A DNA stretch of 14,714 nt from Burkholderiales bacterium. Its GTDB lineage: Bacteria; Pseudomonadota; Gammaproteobacteria; Burkholderiales; Burkholderiaceae. Below, in pieces: positions 7,374 to 14,714 of the stretch. The position numbers and the translations under genes are program-made. The notes under the pieces were generated by a model, which searched no databases, had not been told where the DNA came from, and was given only the letters and a program-made list of their open reading frames with translations. Where the stretch lies: positions 1 to 14,714 of the forward strand of contig CAHJWV010000287.1 in NCBI GenBank assembly GCA_903643055.1. The letters are read 5' to 3'. Each line of letters starts with the position of its first letter. The stretch's first letter is position 1.

Positions 7374-9518
7374 TCAAGCGTTGAGGTATTCCGACTTGCT
7401 GCCCAGCCAGCGCTCCACATGCTGCTCGGCGAGCTTCGGGTGGCTGTCGAGCAGGCGCGAGGCCGCCTGGCGCGCGGTGTGAACCAGGTCTTCATCGAGC
7501 ACCAGGTCGGCGAAGCGCAAGAGCGGCGCGCCCGACTGGCGCGCGCCCATGAACTCGCCCGGCCCGCGGATTTCCAGGTCACGCCGGGCGATCTCGAAGC
7601 CGTCGTTGGTCTCGGCCATCGCCTTCAGGCGCGACTTGCCGGTCAGCGACAACGGCGTCGTGTAGACCAGCACGCAGACGCTGGCGACCGAGCCGCGCCC
7701 GACCCGCCCGCGCAACTGATGCAGTTGGCTCAGGCCAAAGCGCTCGGCATGCTCGATCACCATCAGTGAGGCGTTCGGCACGTCGACACCAACTTCGATC
7801 ACTGTCGTGCTGACCAGCACTTTCAGCTCGCCCGCAGTGAACTTCGCCATCGCCTCGGCCTTCTCGCCACTGGCCATGCGGCCATGCAGCAGGCCGACCG
7901 CGTAGCCGCTCAGCGCGTCGCTCAGTTGCTGATGGGTCGCGGTCGCGTTTTGCAGGTCCAGCGTCTCCGACTCTTCGATCAACGGGCAGACCCAGTACAC
8001 CTGCCGGCCACGCGCCACTTCATCGGCAATGGTGCTGATCACGTTGTCGCGCTTCGCGTCGCTGAAGACCTTGGTGACGATCGGCGTGCGGCCCGGCGGC
8101 AGCTCGTCGATGGTGCTGACGTCGAGGTCGGCGAACACCGTCATCGCCAGCGTGCGCGGGATCGGCGTGGCCGACATCATCAGCAGATGGGCTTCGATCG
8201 CCGGCCCGTGGGGCTTGCGTTCATCGTTTGCGTGCATGGATGGCGTGCCGTCTTCCGGCATTGGCGCCACCAGCTTGCTGCGCAGCGCCAGCCGCTGCGC
8301 AACGCCAAAGCGGTGTTGCTCATCGATGATCGCCAGGCCGAGCTTCGCGAACTGCACTTCGCCCTGGATCACCGCGTGCGTGCCGACCACCAGCAGCGCC
8401 TCGCCCGAGGCCACGCGGGCCAGCATCTCCTTGCGCGCCTTGCCCTTGCGGCTGCCGGTCAGCCAGGCGGTCTGGATGCCCAGCGGTTCGAGCCAGCCGA
8501 CGAGCTTGCGGAAATGCTGCTCGGCGAGGATTTCGGTCGGCGCCATCAGCGCACATTGCCAGCCTTCGTTCATCACGACCGTGGCCGCGAGCGCCGCCAC
8601 CACCGTCTTGCCCGAGCCCACATCGCCTTGCAGCAGCCGGTGCATCGGAAGGTCGCGCTGCAGATCGAAGGCAATCTCTTCGACCACGCGCCGCTGCGCT
8701 GCCGTCAGCTGAAAAGGCAGGGCCGCCAGCAGCCGCTCTTGCAGGCCGCCGGCTTGCACGGTGAAGCGCGGCGCGCGTTGCAAGGCGCGCTCTTGCTTGG
8801 CCTGCAGCTGCGACAGCTGCTGAGCCAGCAACTCTTCGAACTTGAGCCGCAGCCACGCCGGGTGGGTCTGGTCTTCGAGCGTGGCCGGGCTGATGTCGGG
8901 CGTCGGTTGATGCAAAAAGCGCAGCGACTCGCGCAGGCTCAGCGAGCCGGGCGGCAGCAAGTCGGCCGGCAAGATCTCCGACAGATCGGCGCGTTGCAGA
9001 CCCGAACTCACCGCCTTGCGCAGATAGGCCTGCGGCAATGAAGCACTGGCCGGATAGACCGGCGTCAGCGCCGCGGCCAGCGGCGTGTCGTCGCTCACGC
9101 CCTTGAAGGCCGGGTGCACCATCTCCAGGCCGAAGAAGCCGCCGCGTACCTCGCCGCGCACCCGCACGCGTTGGCCGGCCGCAAGCGTCTTCTGATGCGA
9201 TGGATAGAAGTGGATGAAGCGCAGGACCAACTCGCGGCCGTCACCGCCATCGCCGCCGTCATCGCTCAGCCGCACGATCAGCTGGCGGCGTGGCCGCAGC
9301 TGGATCTCGCAATCACTGACCACGCCTTCGACCTGCGCGGTGTGGCCATCGCGCAGGTCGCGGATCGGCGTCAGGCGGGTCTCGTCTTCATAGCGCAGCG
9401 GCAAGTGCAACGCGAGGTCGATGTCGCGCACCAGGCCGAGCTTCTCCATCGCCTTTTGGGGCGCCGATTTCTCTTTGCGTGGCGCCGCCGCGGGTGAGGT
9501 TTGCTCCATCAAGGCCAT
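7374..9518 (-). CDS. recG: ATP-dependent DNA helicase RecG
   Basis: The predicted protein has 714 residues, near the usual family length of about 690. RecG remodels stalled replication forks and branch-migrates Holliday junctions in the cytoplasm. The N-terminal wedge (OB-fold) region occupies about 40-200. Helicase motifs follow in order: Walker A GDVGSGKT 298-305, TEILAEQH at about 328, DEQH 399-402, [12 protein letters not shown] 449-460, DELPPGRTP at 471-479, [13 protein letters not shown] at 571-583, and QLRGRVGRG at 601-609. The RecG-specific C-terminal region [12 protein letters not shown] is present at about 652-663. There is a small acidic/Gly tract in the wedge (86-94) and a loop of roughly 20 extra residues after DEQHRFGV (about 416-440) compared with the compact E. 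coli form. The start could also be Met4 (9509). It is divergent from queA and lies upstream of jetA in the same direction. Confidence 0.97.
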   Translation of the reverse strand: MALMEQTSPAAAPRKEKSAPQKAMEKLGLVRDIDLALHLPLRYEDETRLTPIRDLRDGHTAQVEGVVSDCEIQLRPRRQLIVRLSDDGGDGGDGRELVLRFIHFYPSHQKTLAAGQRVRVRGEVRGGFFGLEMVHPAFKGVSDDTPLAAALTPVYPASASLPQAYLRKAVSSGLQRADLSEILPADLLPPGSLSLRESLRFLHQPTPDISPATLEDQTHPAWLRLKFEELLAQQLSQLQAKQERALQRAPRFTVQAGGLQERLLAALPFQLTAAQRRVVEEIAFDLQRDLPMHRLLQGDVGSGKTVVAALAATVVMNEGWQCALMAPTEILAEQHFRKLVGWLEPLGIQTAWLTGSRKGKARKEMLARVASGEALLVVGTHAVIQGEVQFAKLGLAIIDEQHRFGVAQRLALRSKLVAPMPEDGTPSMHANDERKPHGPAIEAHLLMMSATPIPRTLAMTVFADLDVSTIDELPPGRTPIVTKVFSDAKRDNVISTIADEVARGRQVYWVCPLIEESETLDLQNATATHQQLSDALSGYAVGLLHGRMASGEKAEAMAKFTAGELKVLVSTTVIEVGVDVPNASLMVIEHAERFGLSQLHQLRGRVGRGSVASVCVLVYTTPLSLTGKSRLKAMAETNDGFEIARRDLEIRGPGEFMGARQSGAPLLRFADLVLDEDLVHTARQAASRLLDSHPKLAEQHVERWLGSKSEYLNA

Positions 9519-9524
9519 GGGACA

Positions 9525-9530
9525 ATTCTG
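9525..9530 (-). promoter_or_regulatory. candidate -10 box for recG (possibly leaderless)
   Basis: The coding strand reads CAGAAT, six bases, then the recG ATG at 9518. The purine-rich GGAGGGG further upstream lies too far (about 12 bases or more) from that ATG to be a well-placed ribosome binding site. The geometry is the same as in front of tgt and jetA, which is why a leaderless or near-leaderless transcript is proposed. No clear -35. Confidence 0.28.
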
Positions 9531-9568
9531 CCCCTCCTTGGAACGGGGATCGTCCTCCCCTCAACGGC

Positions 9569-10654
9569 ATGAACGCCCACGCACTTGCTCCCGCCACCCC
9601 ACGCACCCACACCCTCGCCGATTTCGATTTCGAGCTGCCTCCCGAACTGATCGCCCAACACCCGGCCGCCGAGCGCAGTGGCTCGCGCCTGCTCGATGGC
9701 ACGCAGCCCACGCCGCAAGACCGCGTGTTCCGCGACCTGCCCGGCCTGCTGCAGCCCGGTGACCTGCTGGTGTTCAACGACACCCGCGTCATCAAGGCCC
9801 GCCTGCTCGGGGCGAAGGCCACAGGTGGCTCGGTCGAAGCGCTGGTCGAGCGCGTGCTGCCCGGCCATGAGGTGATGGCGCATCTGCGCGCGAGCAAGTC
9901 ACCGAAGCCGGGCAGCACGGTTCGCTTCATCAGCGGCGATGGCCGCAGCCGCTTCGAAGCGCAGATGCTGGGCCGTGGCGGGCCGGAGAACTCGCTGTTC
10001 CACCTGCGCTTTCCGTCCGAGCCCTTTGCGTTGATCGAACGGCATGGCCATGTGCCGCTGCCGCCTTACATCACGCATTCAGATAACGCCGATGATGAGC
10101 GGCGGTATCAAACGGTGTTTGCGGCCAAGCCCGGCGCTGCCGCGGCACCGACCGCCGCGCTGCATTTCGATGAGCCGCTGCTGGCCGCGCTGCGCGAGCG
10201 CGGCGTGGGCAGCGCCGCCGTCACGCTGCATGTGGGCGCCGGGACCTTTCAGCCGGTGCGCACCGACAACCTGGCCGAGCACCGCATGCACAGCGAATGG
10301 TTCGACATCCCCGCATCGACGGTGGAGGCGATCGCCAATGCGCGCGCGGCCGGTGGGCGCATCGTGTCGGTCGGCACCACGACCTTGCGCGCGCTCGAAT
10401 CAGCAGCCCGAGGGGGTGTGCTGCAAAGCGGCAGCCGCGATACCGACATCTTCATCACGCCCGGTTTTGAGTTCAGGGTGGTTGATCGCTTGATCACGAA
10501 CTTTCATCTGCCGAAGAGCACGCTGCTGATGTTGATCAGTGCGTTCACCGGCTATGAACACGCCATGTCGCTCTATCGACACGCGATCTCGAACGCTTAC
10601 CGATTTTTCAGCTATGGCGATGCCATGTTGTTGGATCGCGAACTAAATTCGTAA
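9569..10654 (+). CDS. queA: S-adenosylmethionine:tRNA ribosyltransferase-isomerase QueA
   Basis: QueA transfers and isomerises the ribosyl part of S-adenosylmethionine onto preQ1 in tRNA, making epoxyqueuosine in the queuosine pathway. The predicted protein has 361 residues from the ATG at 9569, close to the usual 345-360. Family landmarks: [22 protein letters not shown] 21-42, [18 protein letters not shown] 64-81, HVPLPPYI 161-168, YQTVFA 180-185 then the AAPTAALHF 192-200 block, [10 protein letters not shown] 221-230, MHSEWF 240-245, [11 protein letters not shown] 268-278, and the C-terminal [28 protein letters not shown] split across 295-322. The frame is open back to 9479, but those 30 residues are not family-like and overlap the start of recG, so 9569 is preferred. 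The partner gene tgt follows, but only after a pseudogene. Confidence 0.96.
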   Translation: MNAHALAPATPRTHTLADFDFELPPELIAQHPAAERSGSRLLDGTQPTPQDRVFRDLPGLLQPGDLLVFNDTRVIKARLLGAKATGGSVEALVERVLPGHEVMAHLRASKSPKPGSTVRFISGDGRSRFEAQMLGRGGPENSLFHLRFPSEPFALIERHGHVPLPPYITHSDNADDERRYQTVFAAKPGAAAAPTAALHFDEPLLAALRERGVGSAAVTLHVGAGTFQPVRTDNLAEHRMHSEWFDIPASTVEAIANARAAGGRIVSVGTTTLRALESAARGGVLQSGSRDTDIFITPGFEFRVVDRLITNFHLPKSTLLMLISAFTGYEHAMSLYRHAISNAYRFFSYGDAMLLDRELNS

Positions 10655-10661
10655 TCAGGCC

Positions 10662-10679
10662 TGAGCGCACTCGCGCTCA
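10662..10679 (+). terminator. hairpin just after queA
   Basis: TGAGCGC (10662-10668) and GCGCTCA (10673-10679) form a perfect 7-bp stem with a 4-base ACTC loop, 7 bases after the queA stop. It lacks a proper T-run (only TT follows), so it is at best a weak intrinsic terminator or an mRNA-stabilising 3' hairpin. It abuts the only possible TTG start of the carbonic anhydrase frame. Confidence 0.42.
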
Positions 10680-11426
10680 TTGAGTCAGCTGAAGTGCCTG
10701 GCAACCGCATGCACAAGTCCTGCACCCACGAGCCCTGCGCCCTCTACCGGGCAACCGCCCCACTGGACTTACGGCGGGCGCGGCGGGCCTGAACATTGGG
10801 GCGAGTTGAGCCCGCAGTTCTCGATGTGCGCGTTGGGCCGCAATCAATCGCTGGCCAATCGGATGGGCTCGATCAAGGCCGAATTGCCGCCGCTGTCGCT
10901 GCGCTACCCGGCCAATGGCGATGAGGTGCTGAACAACGGCCACACCATCCAGGTCAACTTCAAGCCCGGCAATGTGTTGACGGTGGGCGACCATCGCTAT
11001 GAGCTGAAGCAGTTCCACTTCCATGAGCCGAGCGAGAACCAGATCAACGGCAAGTCCTTCCCGATGGAAGCGCATCTGGTGCACGCCGACACCGAAGGCA
11101 ACTTGGCGGTGGTGGCCATGATGATTGAGGCCGGCCGCGGCAACCCGACCCTGGGTGCCGTCTGGTCCACGATGCCCGATCACGAGAACATCAAGCAGGC
11201 GCTGGCGCAGCCGGTGTCGGCCGAAGGCTTGTTGCCATCGCAGCGTGACTGCTATGAGTTCAACGGCTGGCTGACCACCCCGCCTTGCTCCGAAGGCGTG
11301 CTGTGGCTGGTGATGAAGAACCCGGTGTCGGCCGATGCGCCGCAGCTCGAATAGTTCGCGCACGTCATCCACCATGCCAACAACCGGCCCGTACAGCCGC
11401 TGCACAGCCGCTTGATCGTCAACTGA
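10680..11426 (+). pseudogene. alpha-carbonic anhydrase, degenerate
   Basis: Alpha-carbonic anhydrases hydrate CO2 and in Gram-negative bacteria are usually exported to the periplasm. Counting from the TTG at 10680, the frame shows PHWTYGGRGGPEHWGEL at 27-43, the zinc ligands H113 and H115 in QFHFHEPSEN and H132 in EAHLVH, the conserved cysteines C50 and C203, and TTPPCSEGV at 199-207. So the core is still well preserved. Two defects are visible. First, there is no credible start: the frame is closed by TGA at 10662, the only initiator is TTG beside a hairpin, and no hydrophobic signal peptide precedes the enzyme core. Second, TAG at 11352-11354 interrupts the frame after APQLE where the family has Gln/Glu; beyond it the same frame continues with FAHVIHHANNRPVQPLHSR to a natural TGA at 11424-11426. 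CAG to TAG is a single base change. The usual SPID/SPVN segment after NQS has also drifted to SLANRM. Recent decay is the simplest reading; a sequencing error at one site would not explain the missing 5' end. Confidence 0.78.
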
Positions 11427-11453
11427 TCTGACGGGCGCTTCGGCTGGCCTTGA

Positions 11454-12638
<1,185 letters not shown>

Positions 12639-12689
12639 CGTAGGCCGCATCGATGGCCTCGCGCGGGCGAGCAGCCGGATTCAGGTTCT

Positions 12690-14579
12690 TCAGCTGACCA
12701 GCAATTCGGCGACGCGCTGGCGCAGGCCATTGGGCGTGACGGCGCTGGCCGCCAGGGGCTCGCCCGCCACCAGGCCCACGCGGTTGAAGATGCCACGGCG
12801 AAACGGGCGCGTCATCGCCGCACCATCGATGCGCGAGAAGAACGAGCCCCACAGGTTCTGCAATGCCATCGGGATCACCGGCACCGGGTGGGTTTCGAGC
12901 AGCTTCATCACGCCCCCGCGAAACTCGCCCAGCTCGCCGTTCTTCGTGATCGCGCCTTCGGGAAAGATGCAGACCAGGTCGCCTTGCTCGAGCACCTGCC
13001 GCGCGCGATCGAAGGCCTGCTCATAGGTGGCCCCGTCTTCTTTTTGCGGTGCGATCGGAATCGCCTTGACCAGCTTGAACAGCCAGCCCAGCACCGGCAC
13101 GTTGAAGATGCGGTGGTCCATGAGAAAGGCGATCGGACGCGGGCTGGCGCCCATCAGTAATACCGCATCGACGAAGCTGACGTGGTTGCAGACCAGGATC
13201 GCCGCGCCCTCGGTCGGGATGTGCTGCTCACCGCGCACCTTGAAGCGATAGATCAGCCGTGTGGCAATGAAGGCGATGAAGCGCAGCAGGTATTCCGGCA
13301 TCAGCAGGAAGATGTAGGTCGCAACCAGCGCGTTGAGCACGCCGGTGATCAGGAATACCTGCGGGATCGTGAAGCCGGCTTGCAACAGCAGGCCGACGGC
13401 GACCGAGCTGACGATCATGAACAGCGCATTCAGGATGTTGTTGGCCGCGATGATGCGGGCGCGGTGGCTGGCCTGCGATCGCAGCTGGATCAACGCATAC
13501 ATCGGCACGCTGTAGATGCCGGCAAACAGCGACAGCAGGCCGAGATCGGCCATCACGCGCCAATGCGCAGGCTGGGCGATGAAATCTGCAAGCAACAGGT
13601 GGGTGGCCGGCGGCAGGCTGCGCGAGGCGAAGTACAGATCGATCGCGAACACGCTCATGCCGATCGCGCCAAGCGGCACCAGGCCGATCTCGACATGGCG
13701 CCGCGACAGCATCTCGCACAGCAGCGAGCCGACGCCGATGCCGATCGAAAACACCACCAGCAACAGCGACGCGACCTGCTCATCGCCATGCAACACGTCT
13801 TTCGCGAAAGAGGGAAATTGCGACAGGAACACGGCGCCAAAGAACCACATCCACGAGATGCCCAGCAGTGAGCGAAACACCGCGACGTTCTGGTTCGCCA
13901 GCTTCAGGTTGCGCCAGGTCTCGGTCAGCGGGTTCCAGTTGATCTTCAGTTGCGGGTCGGTCGATGGCGAAGGCGGCACGCCCTGGGCCAAAGCCCGGCC
14001 CAGCACGGCCAGCGCCACGCAGGTGAAGGCCACATAGTGCGGCCCCACGCCAGGAATGGCGATCAACACGCCGCCGGCCACCTGGCCGAGCAGGATCGCG
14101 ACGAAGGTGCCCATCTCGACCATGCCGTTGCCACCGGTCAATTCCCGTGCGCTCAGGTGTTGAGGCAGGTAGGCAAACTTCACCGGCCCGAACAGCGTGG
14201 AATGCAGCCCCATCAGAAACACGCAAGCGAGCAGCACTGGCACATTCGCCATCCAGAAGCCCCCACCGGCGAGCAGCATGATCGCGATCTCCAGCCACTT
14301 GACGAAGCGGATCATGCGGGTCTTGTCGTACTTGTCGGTCAGCTGGCCGCTGGTGGCCGAGAACAGCAGGAAAGGCAGGATGAACAGCGCGCCGATCACC
14401 AGGCCCGCCATCTCCGGCGTCAGCCAGCTGACCTGCAGCTGGTAGGTCACCATCACGGTGAACGCGAACTTGAACAGGTTGTCGTTGCCCGCGCCGAGAA
14501 ACTGCGTCCAGAAAAACGGGGCGAAGCGGCGCTGCGTCAGCAGGGCGAATTGATTGGAGTGAGGATCGTTCGCGCTCAA
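12690..14579 (-). CDS. LplT-PlsC fusion: lysophospholipid transporter/acyltransferase
   Basis: The predicted protein has 629 residues and two parts. Residues about 10-435 are a major facilitator superfamily membrane domain with about 12 hydrophobic segments; the cytoplasmic loop SGQLTDKYDKTRMIR at 77-91 is the MFS motif A region, and FGPVKFAYLPQHL at 130-142 is typical of LplT lysophospholipid flippases. Residues about 445-629 are a PlsC/LPLAT acyltransferase domain with the catalytic NHVSFVD (H466, D471) and FPEGAITKNGELGEFRGGV (539-557). Both catalytic motifs are intact. By family knowledge the protein moves lysophospholipid across the inner membrane and re-acylates it. In E. coli, LplT and Aas are separate; the acyl-ACP synthetase half of Aas is absent here, although longer three-domain forms exist elsewhere. 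The start is TTG at 14579, supported by a well-spaced AGGAG. The gene is convergent with tgt. Confidence 0.9.
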   Translation of the reverse strand: MSANDPHSNQFALLTQRRFAPFFWTQFLGAGNDNLFKFAFTVMVTYQLQVSWLTPEMAGLVIGALFILPFLLFSATSGQLTDKYDKTRMIRFVKWLEIAIMLLAGGGFWMANVPVLLACVFLMGLHSTLFGPVKFAYLPQHLSARELTGGNGMVEMGTFVAILLGQVAGGVLIAIPGVGPHYVAFTCVALAVLGRALAQGVPPSPSTDPQLKINWNPLTETWRNLKLANQNVAVFRSLLGISWMWFFGAVFLSQFPSFAKDVLHGDEQVASLLLVVFSIGIGVGSLLCEMLSRRHVEIGLVPLGAIGMSVFAIDLYFASRSLPPATHLLLADFIAQPAHWRVMADLGLLSLFAGIYSVPMYALIQLRSQASHRARIIAANNILNALFMIVSSVAVGLLLQAGFTIPQVFLITGVLNALVATYIFLLMPEYLLRFIAFIATRLIYRFKVRGEQHIPTEGAAILVCNHVSFVDAVLLMGASPRPIAFLMDHRIFNVPVLGWLFKLVKAIPIAPQKEDGATYEQAFDRARQVLEQGDLVCIFPEGAITKNGELGEFRGGVMKLLETHPVPVIPMALQNLWGSFFSRIDGAAMTRPFRRGIFNRVGLVAGEPLAASAVTPNGLRQRVAELLVS

Positions 14580-14584
14580 GGTGT

Positions 14585-14589
14585 CTCCT
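14585..14589 (-). promoter_or_regulatory. Shine-Dalgarno sequence deciding a TTG start
   Basis: On the coding strand CCAGGAGACACC precedes TTG AGC GCG; AGGAG is separated from the TTG by five bases. No ATG or GTG near it fits as well, so the LplT-PlsC protein most likely begins at this TTG. Confidence 0.75.
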
Positions 14590-14714
14590 GGAGAGTCAAT
14601 TTCGTGAGGTGCCGTGGCCGAGGCAAGAGGTGATGCGCTGGCGGCTGGCGGTGGTTTCTCAGGGGTGGGGCGGCTAGACTGCGTGGGCCATTTCAGCTTA
14701 CACCTCGCGCCGCG

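Noticed and set aside
7884..9041. A 385-codon open frame on the + strand opposite recG
   Set aside because: It is wholly antisense to an unmistakable recG, has His/Arg/Gln-rich low-quality composition and no recognisable motifs; a GC-rich shadow frame.
12642..12659. Possible terminator hairpin (AGGCC/GGCCT) between tgt and the LplT-PlsC gene
   Set aside because: Only a 5-bp stem with an 8-base loop and no T-run on either strand; not distinguishable from chance in GC-rich DNA.
14675..14680. TAGACT as a -10 box reading rightward out of the window
   Set aside because: No acceptable -35 at the usual spacing and the target gene is outside the window, so it cannot be supported.

Overview
The window looks like the chromosome of a high-GC betaproteobacterium, most likely of the order Burkholderiales (Leptothrix/Rubrivivax/Methylibium-like). 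This is an inference from base composition, the divergent recG/queA arrangement, the single-polypeptide LplT-PlsC protein and general protein style; no rRNA or other taxonomic marker is present.

Layout. 1-203: the 3' end of an unrecognised gene. 278-1132 (+): a ParB-like nuclease-fold/HTH protein with a C-terminal leucine zipper. 1133-1246: a convergent intergenic stretch with six tandem copies of a degenerate 7-bp unit. 1247-7316 (-): a tightly packed four-gene operon that reads jetA-jetB-jetC-jetD in its direction of transcription. It encodes a MukF/MksF-like kleisin, a MukE/MksE-like winged-helix partner, an SMC-type ATPase with complete Walker A, signature and Walker B motifs, and a Toprim (topoisomerase VI-like) nuclease. 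This is the composition of a Wadjet (JetABCD/MksBEFG/EptABCD) anti-plasmid SMC defence system. It is the main find here, and its family features look divergent enough that I cannot assign a subtype by eye.

7374-9518 (-): recG, immediately upstream of jetA and in the same direction. 9569-10654 (+): queA, divergent from recG. 10680-11426 (+): an alpha-carbonic anhydrase pseudogene with no credible start or signal peptide and an in-frame TAG 24 codons before the natural end. 11508-12638 (+): tgt, the queuosine-pathway partner of queA, separated from it by the dead carbonic anhydrase gene. 12690-14579 (-): a lysophospholipid transporter/acyltransferase (LplT-PlsC) fusion starting at TTG behind a clear Shine-Dalgarno sequence.

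How the genes fit together. queA and tgt act in the same tRNA modification pathway (queuosine). JetABCD would form a loop-extruding SMC complex that recognises and cleaves small circular DNA. It sits behind the housekeeping gene recG rather than in an obvious mobile island, and faces a ParB-like gene on its other side. No tRNA, rRNA, insertion sequence, CRISPR array or integrase was seen. The only non-coding or degenerate stretch longer than 300 bases is the carbonic anhydrase pseudogene.
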